From: JBDSTZ01 sp039927975
Lineage (GTDB): Bacteria; Pseudomonadota; Gammaproteobacteria; Burkholderiales; Burkholderiaceae_D
DNA: 56,958 nucleotides
Direction of reading: 5' to 3'
NCBI GenBank assembly: GCA_039927975.1
Contig: JBDSTZ010000159.1
Span: forward strand, 1-56,958
Part shown: positions 1 through 8,522 of the stretch, in pieces
Layout: every line of letters begins with the position of its first letter
Numbering within the stretch: the first letter of the stretch is position 1
Program-made: the position numbers and the translations under genes
Notes under the pieces: model-generated
Seen by the model: the letters and a program-made list of their open reading frames with translations, nothing else
What the model was told of the DNA's origin: nothing
The model's database searches: none

Positions 1-1052
1 TGGACTTGTGGCGCAAGATGGGCGACCTGGGCGTGCTCGGCATCACCGTCGGCGAGGAATACGGCGGCGCCCAGATGGGCTACCTGGCGCACATCATCGC
101 GATGGAGGAAATCTCGCGCGCGTCGGCCTCGGTCGGCCTGTCCTACGGCGCCCACTCGAACCTGTGCGTCAACCAGATCAAGCGCAACGGCAGCGAGGCG
201 CAAAAGCGCCACTACCTGCCCAAGCTCATCTCCGGCGAACACATCGGCGCGCTCGCCATGTCCGAACCGGGCGCCGGATCCGACGTCGTGAGCATGAAGT
301 TGCGCGCCGACTTCAAGGGCGACCGCTGGGTGCTCAACGGCACCAAGATGTGGATCACCAACGGCCCCGACGCCGACGTGCTGGTGGTCTACGCCAAGAA
401 CGACCTCGAGGCCGGCCCGCGCGGCATGACCGCCTTCCTGATCGAAAAAGGCTTCAAGGGCTTCTCGATCGCCCAGAAACTCGACAAGCTTGGCATGCGC
501 GGCTCGCACACCGGCGAACTGGTGTTCCGCGATTGCGAGGTACCGGCCGAAAACGTGCTGGGCGGCCTGGGCAAGGGCGTCAACGTCCTCATGTCCGGTC
601 TCGACTTCGAGCGCACCGTGCTGTCGGGCGGTCCGCTCGGCATCATGGCCGCCTGCATGGACGCGGTGCTGCCCTACGTCCACGAGCGCAGCCAGTTCGG
701 CCAGCCGATCGGCGAATTCCAGCTCATGCAGGGCAAGCTGGCCGATATGTACTCCACCATGATGGCGTGCCGCGCCTATGTCTACGCGGTCGGCCAGGCG
801 TGCGACCGCGCCACCACGCCCGAGGCGGTGCGCAGCCTGCGCAAGGACGCCGCCGGCGCCATCCTCTACAGCGCCGAGAAAGCCACCTGGATGGCCGGCG
901 AAGCGATCCAGGCGCTGGGCGGCAACGGCTACATCAACGAGTACCCGGTAGGCCGCCTGTGGCGCGACGCCAAGCTCTACGAGATCGGCGCCGGCACCAG
1001 CGAGATCCGCCGCATGCTGATCGGCCGCGAGCTGTTTGGCGAAACGCGCTGA
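1..1052 (+). CDS. liuA: Isovaleryl-CoA dehydrogenase, 5'-truncated by window edge
   Basis: FAD enzyme oxidising isovaleryl-CoA to 3-methylcrotonyl-CoA in leucine catabolism, passing electrons to ETF. The reading frame is open from base 3 and about 40 N-terminal residues lie outside the window (family length about 390). The isovaleryl type is seen in the GLDFER segment (Glu codon 609-611), matching the helix-G catalytic Glu of human IVD, and in YEIGAGTSE near the C-terminus, where other acyl-CoA dehydrogenases have their Glu. The FAD/substrate motifs AMSEPGAGSD and WITNG and the tail segment GGNGYINEYPVGR are also present. It lies 125 bases before aceK on the same strand. The other leucine genes (liuB, liuC, liuD) are at 47.9-56.9 kb, so the pathway is split. 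The identification is strong; only the start is missing. Confidence 0.95.
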   Translation, partial: DLWRKMGDLGVLGITVGEEYGGAQMGYLAHIIAMEEISRASASVGLSYGAHSNLCVNQIKRNGSEAQKRHYLPKLISGEHIGALAMSEPGAGSDVVSMKLRADFKGDRWVLNGTKMWITNGPDADVLVVYAKNDLEAGPRGMTAFLIEKGFKGFSIAQKLDKLGMRGSHTGELVFRDCEVPAENVLGGLGKGVNVLMSGLDFERTVLSGGPLGIMAACMDAVLPYVHERSQFGQPIGEFQLMQGKLADMYSTMMACRAYVYAVGQACDRATTPEAVRSLRKDAAGAILYSAEKATWMAGEAIQALGGNGYINEYPVGRLWRDAKLYEIGAGTSEIRRMLIGRELFGETR

Positions 1053-1177
1053 GCCGGCGAATCTTATAGAATGGACTGGTCCGCGTGGCGATCGGCCACG
1101 CCCGCGCCTGCACCGGCATCCGCATCCGCCGCCGGTGCGTGGCGCGGACCCGCGCGGCGACACTTTCCGAGCTTCCC

Positions 1178-3043
1178 ATGAACAGAATCGCCTTCCCCAA
1201 GCTGCTGTCGTCGCAAATCGCGTTCGACATCGCGCGCACGATTCTCGACGGTTTCGACAAGCACTACCGCCTGTTCCGCCAGACCAGCCAGATGGCCAAG
1301 CGCCACTTCGAGACCGGCGCCTGGGCCGTCGCCCAGCAGGCCGCGCGCGAGCGCATCGGCTTCTACGACAAGCGCGTGCAGGAATGCGTGCAGATCCTTG
1401 AAGACGAGTATTCCAGCGACGACCTGAACGACGACGTCTGGCGCGAACTCAAGCTGCACTACATCGGCATGCTGTCCGGCCACAAGCAACCGGAACTGGC
1501 CGAGACCTTCTTCAACTCGGTCTGCTGCAACATCCTGCACCGCACCTACTTCCACAACGACTTCATCTTCGTGCGCCCGGTGGTCTCGACCGAATACATC
1601 GAAACCGAGGAACTGCTGCCGACCTACCGCGTGTACTACCCGGCCGTCGACGGCTTGCGCTTCGCCATCAAGCGGGTGGTCACCAATTTCCAGCTCGACC
1701 GCGCATTCGCCAACCTCGACCGCGACGTCACCCAGGTCGAAGCGCGCCTGCAGGACATCTTCGGCCCCGAGACGCTCGAACCGAACCATCAGATCCAGGT
1801 GCTGTCCAACCTGTTCTACAGGAACAAAGGGGCATACATCGTGGGCAAGGGCATCAATGGCAGCCGCGAATATCCCTTCATTGTGCCCATCCTGCACAAC
1901 CGCCACGGCGAGCTGGTGCTCGACACGGTGCTGTTCGACCAGGAACAGATCACCATCCTGTTCTCGTTCACGCGTGCCTACTTCATGGTCGACATGGAAG
2001 TGCCCTCGGCCTACGTGCAATTCCTGCGCAGCCTGCTGCCGCGCAAGCCGCGCAGCGAGATCTACACCATCCTCGGCCTGCAAAAGCAGGGCAAGACCCT
2101 GTTCTACCGCGACTACCTGCAACACCTCAAACACAGCTCGGACCGCTTTGAAATCGCCCCCGGCATCCGCGGCCTGGTGATGCTGGTGTTCGCCCTGCCC
2201 TCGTTTCCCTACGTGTTCAAGGTCATCAAGGACTTCTTCCCGCCGCCGAAGGAAACCACGCGCGCCCAGATCAAGGAAAAATACCTGCTCGTCAAGAATC
2301 ACGACCGCGTCGGCCGCATGGCCGACACGCTCGAATACTCCAACGTGGCCTTTCCGCTCGAACGGTTTTCAGAGGAACTGATCGCCGAACTGCGGCAGTT
2401 CGCGCCCTCGCTGGTCGAGATCGAACACAGCCAGATCATCATCCGCCACCTGTACATCGAGCGCCGCATGGTGCCGCTCAATATTTTTCTCACCAACGCC
2501 GAGCGGGCCGGCAACGACGCCCTGATCGAACACGCCGTGCTTGAATACGGCAACGCCATCAAGGAACTGGTGGTCGCCAACATCTTCCCCGGCGACATGC
2601 TGTACAAAAACTTCGGCGTCACCAAGCACGGCCGCGTGGTGTTCTACGATTACGACGAGATCGAATACATCACCGACTGCAATTTCCGCAATATCCCGGC
2701 GCCGCGCAACGAGGAAGATGAAATGTCGGCCGAACCCTGGTATTCGATCGGCAAGCACGACGTCTTCCCGGAACAATTCGGCGCTTTCCTGCTCGGCAAC
2801 GCCAAGATCCGCCATTACTTCATGAAGCATCACGCCGACTTGCTGACCAAGGAGTTCTGGCAGACGCGCAAGGAGCGCATCCTGGCCGGCGTGGTCGAAG
2901 ACGTCTTCCCGTATCCCCAACATATCCGTTTCCGCCACCAGGCAGCGGCGACCCCGGCGCCGGTGTCAGTCGCGCCAGCGCCTGCTCATCCCCTCGCTTC
3001 CACCGTCGACATTCCCCGCATGGAGAACCTGCTCAATGAATAA
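1178..3043 (+). CDS. aceK: Isocitrate dehydrogenase kinase/phosphatase
   Basis: Cytoplasmic bifunctional enzyme that phosphorylates and dephosphorylates isocitrate dehydrogenase, setting the split between TCA cycle and glyoxylate bypass. The ATG at 1178 gives 621 residues; the frame is open further upstream, but MNRIAFPKLLSSQIAFDIAR matches the usual AceK N-terminus. Seen are the regulatory N-half, the nucleotide-binding stretch with VFALPSFPYVFKVIKD around residue 340, and the catalytic segment PGDMLYKNFGVTKHGRVVFYDYDE. The C-terminus carries a low-complexity Ala/Pro tail of about 40 residues, longer than the 578-residue E. coli protein. It does not sit with aceA/aceB. Its stop overlaps the next gene's start by 8 bases, so it is probably translationally coupled to the thiolase. 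Confidence 0.95.
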   Translation: MNRIAFPKLLSSQIAFDIARTILDGFDKHYRLFRQTSQMAKRHFETGAWAVAQQAARERIGFYDKRVQECVQILEDEYSSDDLNDDVWRELKLHYIGMLSGHKQPELAETFFNSVCCNILHRTYFHNDFIFVRPVVSTEYIETEELLPTYRVYYPAVDGLRFAIKRVVTNFQLDRAFANLDRDVTQVEARLQDIFGPETLEPNHQIQVLSNLFYRNKGAYIVGKGINGSREYPFIVPILHNRHGELVLDTVLFDQEQITILFSFTRAYFMVDMEVPSAYVQFLRSLLPRKPRSEIYTILGLQKQGKTLFYRDYLQHLKHSSDRFEIAPGIRGLVMLVFALPSFPYVFKVIKDFFPPPKETTRAQIKEKYLLVKNHDRVGRMADTLEYSNVAFPLERFSEELIAELRQFAPSLVEIEHSQIIIRHLYIERRMVPLNIFLTNAERAGNDALIEHAVLEYGNAIKELVVANIFPGDMLYKNFGVTKHGRVVFYDYDEIEYITDCNFRNIPAPRNEEDEMSAEPWYSIGKHDVFPEQFGAFLLGNAKIRHYFMKHHADLLTKEFWQTRKERILAGVVEDVFPYPQHIRFRHQAAATPAPVSVAPAPAHPLASTVDIPRMENLLNE

Positions 3044-4259
3044 CCCAACAGTTGAAACCGCGACCGACCCGATCGTCATCGTCGGCGCCGCCCGCACCCC
3101 GATGGGCGCCTTCCAGGGCGACTTCGCATCCAAGAGCGCGAGCGAGCTGGGCGCGGTGGCCATCCGCGCCGCCGTCGAACGCGCCGGCATCAATCCGGCG
3201 CAGGTCGAGCACGTCTACTTCGGCAACTGCCTGATGGCCGGCCAGGGCCAGGCGCCGGCGCGCCAGGCCGCCATCAAGGCCGGGCTGCCGGTGTCGGCCG
3301 GCGCCGTCACCCTGTCAAAAATGTGCGGCTCGGCCATGCAAAGCGCCATCTTCGCCCACGACACCCTCAAGGCCGGCAGCGCCGACGTGATCGTCGCCGG
3401 CGGCATGGAATCGATGACCAACGCGCCCTACCTGGTGCCGAAGGGGCGCGGCGGCTACCGCATCGGCCACGGCCAGCTGCTCGACCACATGATGTTCGAC
3501 GGCCTGGAGGACGCCTACAGCCGCGACGAGAAAACCGGCGGCGGCCGCGCAATGGGCACCTTCGCCGAGGAATGCGTGGCCCAGTACGCCTTCACGCGCG
3601 AAGCCCAGGACGCGTTCGCCATCGCCTCGGTCCAGCGCGCCAAGGCCGCCAATACCGAAGGCTGGTTCGACTGGGAGATCGCGCCCGTCACCGTCAGCGG
3701 CCGGGGCGGCGACACCGTCATCGACAAGGACGAAGGCCCGCTGCGCGCTAGGCCCGAGAAGATCGCCAGCCTCAAGGCCGCGTTCAAGAAAGACGGCACC
3801 ATCACCGCCGCGTCCTCATCGTCGATCAACGACGGCGCCGCCGCGCTGGTGCTGATGCGCCAATCGACCGCGCTCGCGCTGGGCCTGGCGCCGATTGCCC
3901 GCATCGTCGGCCACGCCACCCACGCCCAGGAACCGAACCTGTTTACCACCGCGCCGATCGGCGCCCTGCAAAAACTGTTCGCCAAGACCGGCTGGAGCGC
4001 ACGCGAAGTCGACCTGTTCGAGATCAACGAAGCCTTCGCCGCGGTGCCGATGGCGGCCATGCGCGAACTCGACATCCCGCACAGCAAGGTCAACATCCAC
4101 GGCGGCGCCTGCGCGCTGGGCCACCCGATCGGCGCGTCCGGCGCGCGCATCATCGTCACCCTGCTCGGTGCGCTCAGGCGCACCGGCGGCAAGCGCGGCG
4201 TGGCGGCGCTGTGCATCGGCGGCGGCGAGGCCACCGCCATGGCCGTCGAGATGGTGTGA
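3036..4259 (+). CDS. Acetyl-CoA C-acyltransferase (thiolase)
   Basis: Thiolase of 407 residues, forming or cleaving acetoacetyl-CoA or related 3-ketoacyl-CoA. The nucleophilic cysteine is C97 in LSKMCGSAMQS. The downstream active-site blocks NEAFA and GGACALGHPIGASG are intact, the latter containing the acid/base Cys-His region. The start overlaps the aceK stop by 8 bases, and the SDR gene begins 2 bases after its stop, so aceK, thiolase, SDR and acyl-CoA dehydrogenase look like one transcript. In this context it probably handles the acetoacetyl-CoA end of leucine or short-chain fatty acid breakdown. Whether it is biosynthetic (PhaA-like) or degradative cannot be settled from sequence alone. 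Confidence 0.92.
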   Translation: MNNPTVETATDPIVIVGAARTPMGAFQGDFASKSASELGAVAIRAAVERAGINPAQVEHVYFGNCLMAGQGQAPARQAAIKAGLPVSAGAVTLSKMCGSAMQSAIFAHDTLKAGSADVIVAGGMESMTNAPYLVPKGRGGYRIGHGQLLDHMMFDGLEDAYSRDEKTGGGRAMGTFAEECVAQYAFTREAQDAFAIASVQRAKAANTEGWFDWEIAPVTVSGRGGDTVIDKDEGPLRARPEKIASLKAAFKKDGTITAASSSSINDGAAALVLMRQSTALALGLAPIARIVGHATHAQEPNLFTTAPIGALQKLFAKTGWSAREVDLFEINEAFAAVPMAAMRELDIPHSKVNIHGGACALGHPIGASGARIIVTLLGALRRTGGKRGVAALCIGGGEATAMAVEMV

Positions 4260-4261
4260 GC

Positions 4262-4930
4262 ATGCCGACCGCACTCATCATCGGCGCCTCGCGCGGCATC
4301 GGGCGCGAACTGGTGCGCCAATACCTGGACGAGCGCTGGCGCGTGATCGCCACCGCGCGCAGCGAAGCCGATTGCGCCGCCCTCAGCGCGATGGGCGCGC
4401 AGGCATTGCAGCTCGACGTCACCAGCGCCGAGGCGATCGCCGGCCTCGGCTGGAACCTCGACAACGAACAGCTCGACCTGGCCTTCCTGGTGGCCGGCCT
4501 GTACGGCCCGCGCCACGACGGCTTTCCCACCGAAGCCGAATTCGACGCGGTGATGCACACCAATGTGCTGTCGGCCATGCGCTTGCTGCCGGTCCTCGGG
4601 CCGATGGTCTGCAAGGCGCGCGGCAAGCTGGCCGTGATGTCGTCGAGGATGGGCTCGATCGGCGCGCGCACCAGCAGCGGCGGCACGCTGTACCGCGCCA
4701 GCAAGGCCGCGCTCAATTCAGTGCTGATGGATGCCAGCCTGAGCTTCGGTCCCAAGGGCGCGACCTGCGTGACGTTCCATCCGGGCTGGGTGCAGACCGA
4801 CATGGGCGGACCCGGCGCGGCATTGACGGTCGAAGCGAGCGTGAGCGGCCTGCGCGCCACCTTGGCCCGGCTCACGCCCGGCGACAACGGCAAGTTCCTG
4901 GATTACGACGGCACACCGATTCCCTGGTAA
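4262..4930 (+). CDS. Short-chain dehydrogenase/reductase (SDR)
   Basis: Classical SDR of 222 residues, presumably NAD(P)-dependent. The N-terminus is the dinucleotide motif ALIIGASRGIG. The catalytic set is visible as Ser in MSSRMGSI and Tyr-Lys in LYRASKAALN. The usual NNAG motif is changed to LVAGLYG. ATG 4262 was chosen because it follows the thiolase stop by 2 bases (TGAGCATG) and starts directly at the Rossmann strand. The gene is in an apparent operon between thiolase and acyl-CoA dehydrogenase. The substrate is unknown; a hydroxyacyl-CoA or an aldehyde/ketone by-product is a guess from the neighbours. Confidence 0.85.
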   Translation: MPTALIIGASRGIGRELVRQYLDERWRVIATARSEADCAALSAMGAQALQLDVTSAEAIAGLGWNLDNEQLDLAFLVAGLYGPRHDGFPTEAEFDAVMHTNVLSAMRLLPVLGPMVCKARGKLAVMSSRMGSIGARTSSGGTLYRASKAALNSVLMDASLSFGPKGATCVTFHPGWVQTDMGGPGAALTVEASVSGLRATLARLTPGDNGKFLDYDGTPIPW

Positions 4931-4940
4931 GCGAGCGCCC

Positions 4941-6068
4941 ATGTTACTGAACGAGGAACACCAGATGATACGCGAGGCCCTGCGCAGTTTCGCGCAGGAG
5001 CGCCTGGCGCCGCAGGCCGCGCGCTGGGACCGCGAGCATCATTTTCCGCAGGCCGAACTGAAGGAACTGGCGGCCCTCGGCGCGTTCGGCGTGGCGGTGC
5101 CGGAACACCTGGGCGGCGCCGGCCTCGACTATCTGTCGCTGGCGCTGGTGCTCGAAGAAATCGCCGCCGGCGATGGCGGCACCTCGACCATCATCTCGGT
5201 CAACAACTGCCCGGTGTGCAGCATCGGCATGACGTACGCCAACGGGGCGCAGCAGGCGCAATGGCTGCGGCCGCTGGCGCGGGGCGAGCTGCTTGGCGCC
5301 TTTGCCCTGACCGAGCCGCACACCGGCAGCGACGCCGCCGCCCTGCGCACCAGCGCCACCCGTGAGGGCGACGCGTATGTGCTCAACGGAACCAAGCAAT
5401 TCATCACCAGCGGCAAGCACGGCGACGTCGCGATCGTGATGGCGGTGACCGACAAGGCGGCCGGCAAGAAGGGCATCAGCGCATTCTGGGTGCCGACCGC
5501 CACGCCCGGCTACATCGTCGCCGGGCTCGAACAAAAGATGGGCCAGCATTCGTCGGACACCGCGCAAGTCGTGTTGCAAGACTGCCGCGTTCCGCGCGAG
5601 AACCTGATCGGCGAGGAAGGCCAGGGCTACAAGATTGCGCTGTCCGGACTGGAGGGCGGACGGATCGGGATCGCTTCGCAGGCGGTGGGCATGGCGCGCG
5701 CGGCGTATGAAGCGGCGCTCGGCTACGCGCGGGAGCGCGAGAGTTTCGGCAAACCTATCTTCGAGCACCAGGCGGTGCAGTTCAGGCTGGCCGACATGGC
5801 GACCCGGATCGAGGCGGCGCGTCAGCTGATCTGGCACGCGGCGGCGATGAAGGATGCCGGCCTGCCCTGCCTGAAGGAGGCGGCGATGGCCAAGCTGTTC
5901 GCCTCGGAAATGGCCGAACGGGTGGTGTCGGAGGCGATGCAGATCCACGGCGGCTACGGCTATGTCAGCGATTTTCCCGTCGAACGGATTTATCGCGATG
6001 TGCGGGTGTGCCAGATTTACGAGGGCACCAGCGATATTCAGAAGATGCTGATCGCGAGGGCGCTATAA
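4941..6068 (+). CDS. Acyl-CoA dehydrogenase, short/medium-chain type
   Basis: FAD-dependent acyl-CoA dehydrogenase of 375 residues, introducing a 2,3 double bond and reducing ETF. Motifs seen are FALTEPHTGSDAAALRT and QFITSGKHGD (FAD and substrate), GGRIGIASQAVG, and the C-terminal IYEGTSDIQ, whose Glu is the catalytic base in the SCAD/MCAD type. It therefore differs in catalytic layout from the isovaleryl enzyme at the start of the window. It is last in the aceK-thiolase-SDR run, 10 bases after the SDR stop. Likely substrates are butyryl-, isobutyryl- or 2-methylbutyryl-CoA; the exact one is not determinable here. Confidence 0.92.
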   Translation: MLLNEEHQMIREALRSFAQERLAPQAARWDREHHFPQAELKELAALGAFGVAVPEHLGGAGLDYLSLALVLEEIAAGDGGTSTIISVNNCPVCSIGMTYANGAQQAQWLRPLARGELLGAFALTEPHTGSDAAALRTSATREGDAYVLNGTKQFITSGKHGDVAIVMAVTDKAAGKKGISAFWVPTATPGYIVAGLEQKMGQHSSDTAQVVLQDCRVPRENLIGEEGQGYKIALSGLEGGRIGIASQAVGMARAAYEAALGYARERESFGKPIFEHQAVQFRLADMATRIEAARQLIWHAAAMKDAGLPCLKEAAMAKLFASEMAERVVSEAMQIHGGYGYVSDFPVERIYRDVRVCQIYEGTSDIQKMLIARAL

Positions 6069-6221
6069 AAATTCGCTTTAACAATTGCCGTGTCGGTCGT
6101 CTCCATCGCTCGGGTCTCCCGGTGGCGTGTCGGATCGGCCCCATGAAGGCATTGGCCGGTGTCCCTTGATCAAAGGCCCACTGGCTTGTGAAGCGCCTTA
6201 GTGACGCTGCACTCTGCCAGC

Positions 6222-6731
6222 TTAAAGGCAGCCTTCAACGTAATTGACTTCCTTTACCGCGCCTGCCCTGAGCCAAGCGACTTTGCCTTGATCGGTACCG
6301 AATTGGATGGCCAGTGCGCGATCTTTTGATCGGACCGTGATGTTTTGCTCGCGAGCGTCGTAGAAATCCTTCACTTCCCCGCTGTGAGGATAAGTCGCCG
6401 ATACACGCGAGACCGGATCGCCGACCGCGATTCCGCGCACCGTGGCTTTTCCATCGGGAAGCACATCGACACGTTTCAGGACACCCTCCACAAACATCAG
6501 CGAAATTCCCGGGTGCCCCGGCGCGCTGATCAATTCACAAGCATACGGCGGCCCTTGCACCGCCAGGTCATCATGTACCAACTTGCCGTCCATGCGCTTG
6601 TTCACCTGGTCGAAACGCATTCCGACACGGAGAGGCCCGATTCCATCTTCACGCAACACCCATTCACCGGCAAAAGCTGACATCAGCGGACACACCAGAA
6701 CAGCGCAGAACACCAATTTCTTCGACTTCAC
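6222..6731 (-). CDS. Exported hypothetical protein
   Basis: Unrecognised protein of about 169 residues. The N-terminus is a Sec-type signal peptide (KSKKLVFCAVLVCPLMSAFA, then GEW). The mature part begins EWVLREDGIGPLRVGMRFDQV, a pattern recurring in small periplasmic proteins of beta- and gammaproteobacteria, and has two cysteines that could pair. GTG 6731 is preferred over GTG 6737 because GGAG sits 5 bases before it. Base composition is less GC-rich than the neighbours. It stands alone, convergent with the acyl-CoA dehydrogenase. No function is proposed. Confidence 0.65.
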   Translation of the reverse strand: MKSKKLVFCAVLVCPLMSAFAGEWVLREDGIGPLRVGMRFDQVNKRMDGKLVHDDLAVQGPPYACELISAPGHPGISLMFVEGVLKRVDVLPDGKATVRGIAVGDPVSRVSATYPHSGEVKDFYDAREQNITVRSKDRALAIQFGTDQGKVAWLRAGAVKEVNYVEGCL

Positions 6732-6965
6732 GAACACTCCACTGTCAGGATTGGGGGATCGAAATGATCCATCGTTTTACCCACCCTTTCCTGAACCGGT
6801 CCACGCCCTGTTGAACGGCGCGCGATAGGTGTAATCCTCAAGAAAGATTGCAACAATTTTATGATTAAATTTGACCTTCATGGAACTATTCTGTTGGCCC
6901 CTCCACGGCGGTGATCAAGCGAGTGAGGGGTGAGGACATCACGATCAAGCGCTGCCCAAGTCATC
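6732..6965. other. Intergenic region, AT-richer, no gene seen
   Basis: About 230 bases between the GTG of the exported hypothetical protein and the stop of the YCII-domain gene, both on the minus strand. It should hold the promoter of the hypothetical gene. An AT-rich patch around 6840-6890 stands out against the GC-rich surroundings. No RNA gene, clear terminator or repeat was recognised. Confidence 0.4.
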
Positions 6966-7358
6966 CTACCGCTGGAACACCACCGTATAAGGATGCAGCG
7001 TGGCCGACATCACGCCCGCCTTGACCGCCGGATCGTCCTCCATGAACGCCTTGGCCGCCGCCTCGTTCTCGGCCTCGAAAATCACCAGCCCGAAGATCTT
7101 GTCGAGCGACTCCGTGGTCCGTCCCGCGTGGATCACCTTGCCTTCGGCGGTCGCCTGCTTGAGCCGTTCAAAATGCTTGCTGACGGCCGCGTTTTCCTTC
7201 GCGGTCCATTTGCTCTGCTCCTGGAACTGTGGCGTGACGCGCAGCATGATGATGTATTGCTGGGCCTTGACGAGGTCTTGCGCGATGGCCGCGAGCGCCG
7301 GCGCCAGCAGGGATACGGCGAGCGCGGCGGCGAGCAGGCGCTGCTTGATCGGGTTCAT
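6966..7358 (-). CDS. Exported YCII-domain protein
   Basis: Protein of 130 residues with a signal peptide (MNPIKQRLLAAALAVSLLAP up to AIAQ) followed by a YCII-related alpha/beta domain: QYIIMLRVTP, AAVSKHFERLKQATAEGKVIHAGRT, GLVIFEAENEAAAKAFMEDDPAV, ending in PYTVVFQR. YCII proteins are usually small cytoplasmic ferredoxin-like folds, sometimes with lyase or dehalogenase-like activity, so the signal peptide is unusual. ATG 7358 is chosen over the longer open frame because AAAGGA precedes it and the signal peptide starts there. It lies 55 bases after the LD-carboxypeptidase gene, possibly in the same transcript. No substrate can be inferred. Confidence 0.75.
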   Translation of the reverse strand: MNPIKQRLLAAALAVSLLAPALAAIAQDLVKAQQYIIMLRVTPQFQEQSKWTAKENAAVSKHFERLKQATAEGKVIHAGRTTESLDKIFGLVIFEAENEAAAKAFMEDDPAVKAGVMSATLHPYTVVFQR

Positions 7359-7413
7359 CGGCAATCCTTTCGTCCGGCGGTGACAGGTACCCAATGATGA
7401 CACAATCGCCCCG

Positions 7414-8502
7414 CTACAGCACCCCCGGTTCGAGCAGCGTGAGCGTCTGTTGTTCGGTGTCGAGCCGCGCCAAAATACCGATCGGCAGGGTGAACTGGTC
7501 GCGGATATGGCCGAAGGAATAGCCGCTCACCGCCGGTATCACCAACGGCTGCAAATGCTGGTCGAGGGTCTGGTCGAGCGTGAGCGATCCGCCATCCTCG
7601 CCCGGACCGCAACGCTCGCACACGCCGATCATCACCGCCTTCGCGCGGCGCAATCCCACCGCCAGGTCGAGCTGGGTGAGCCAGCGGTCGATCCGGTACG
7701 GCGCCTCGTTGACCTCTTCCAGAAACAGGATGCTGTCGCGGAAATCGGCCGCGTACGGCGTGCCCGCCAGCGCGCTCACCAGGCTCAGGTTGCCACCGAT
7801 CAGCGGACCGCTGGCCTGGCCCTGCGTCACCGTGCGGATCGCATACTGCGGCTCCTGCCGCCCGCGCTCGCGGTTGTCGGCCGACATCGCGATCGTGGTG
7901 AAAGGCTGCGGCTCGGTCAGCACCGCCATCAGGTGCTCCCGCGCGTACGGCGACAGCGTGGACGACGCCACCGGCCCGTGAAACGTCACCACGCCGGCGC
8001 GACGGTGAATCGCCAGGTGCAGCGCGGTGATGTCGGAGTAACCGATCAGAATCTTGGGATGCGCGCGGATCAACGCGTAGTCGATATGCGCCAGCAGCGA
8101 AATCGCACCCGAGCCGCCGACCGCGCACCAAATTGCCTTGACCTCGGGATCGGCGAACATGGCATGCAAGTCCTCGAGCCGTTGCGCGACCGAGCCGGCG
8201 TAGTTGCCGAACGCCGCCCGCAGGTTCCTGCCTTCGCGCACCCGAAAGCCGAGCGACGCGATATTGGCCGCCGCGCGCGCCAGCGCGTCTTCCTTGGCAA
8301 AGCCGGCCGGCGCGATCAGGCCGACCAGGTCGCCCTGGCGCAGGCGCTGCGGCTTGATCAGGCGCCGTGTCGCGGGCGCGGCGCCGGCGTGCGTCGAAAC
8401 CACGGCCGCCGCGGCCGCGAGTACCCCGGCAAACCGGCGCCGTCCCGGTTTCGCCAAGGGCGCCGCCACGCTTCCGGCTTCACGCCGCGCCACGAACTTC
8501 AT
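7414..8502 (-). CDS. LD-carboxypeptidase, S66 family, with export signal
   Basis: Serine peptidase of family S66 (LdcA/MccF), 362 residues. LdcA enzymes remove the terminal D-Ala from tetrapeptide muropeptides; MccF relatives hydrolyse microcin C. The nucleophile is S156 in LIGYSDITA, and the Glu and His of the triad fit FLEEVNEAPYR (about E262) and SFGHIRDQF (H332). The N-terminus has a twin-arginine-like signal (PGRRRFAGV, then a hydrophobic Ala/Val run ending near AGAAPA), which predicts a periplasmic location, whereas E. coli LdcA is cytoplasmic. It starts 20 bases after the TonB receptor stop, so the two are probably co-transcribed. The family call is firm; the substrate is uncertain. 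Confidence 0.88.
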   Translation of the reverse strand: MKFVARREAGSVAAPLAKPGRRRFAGVLAAAAAVVSTHAGAAPATRRLIKPQRLRQGDLVGLIAPAGFAKEDALARAAANIASLGFRVREGRNLRAAFGNYAGSVAQRLEDLHAMFADPEVKAIWCAVGGSGAISLLAHIDYALIRAHPKILIGYSDITALHLAIHRRAGVVTFHGPVASSTLSPYAREHLMAVLTEPQPFTTIAMSADNRERGRQEPQYAIRTVTQGQASGPLIGGNLSLVSALAGTPYAADFRDSILFLEEVNEAPYRIDRWLTQLDLAVGLRRAKAVMIGVCERCGPGEDGGSLTLDQTLDQHLQPLVIPAVSGYSFGHIRDQFTLPIGILARLDTEQQTLTLLEPGVL

Positions 8503-8522
8503 CGCCTGCCGCCCCGCCGCCC

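Noticed and set aside
1085..1177. Upstream extension of aceK by 31 residues
   Set aside because: The extra residues are Arg-rich, unlike AceK N-termini, and the normal N-terminus begins at ATG 1178.
6165..6224. Short inverted repeats (TTGATCAA; CTGCC...GGCAG) between convergent genes as terminators
   Set aside because: Stems are short, loops are wide and there is no T-run, so I could not support a terminator.
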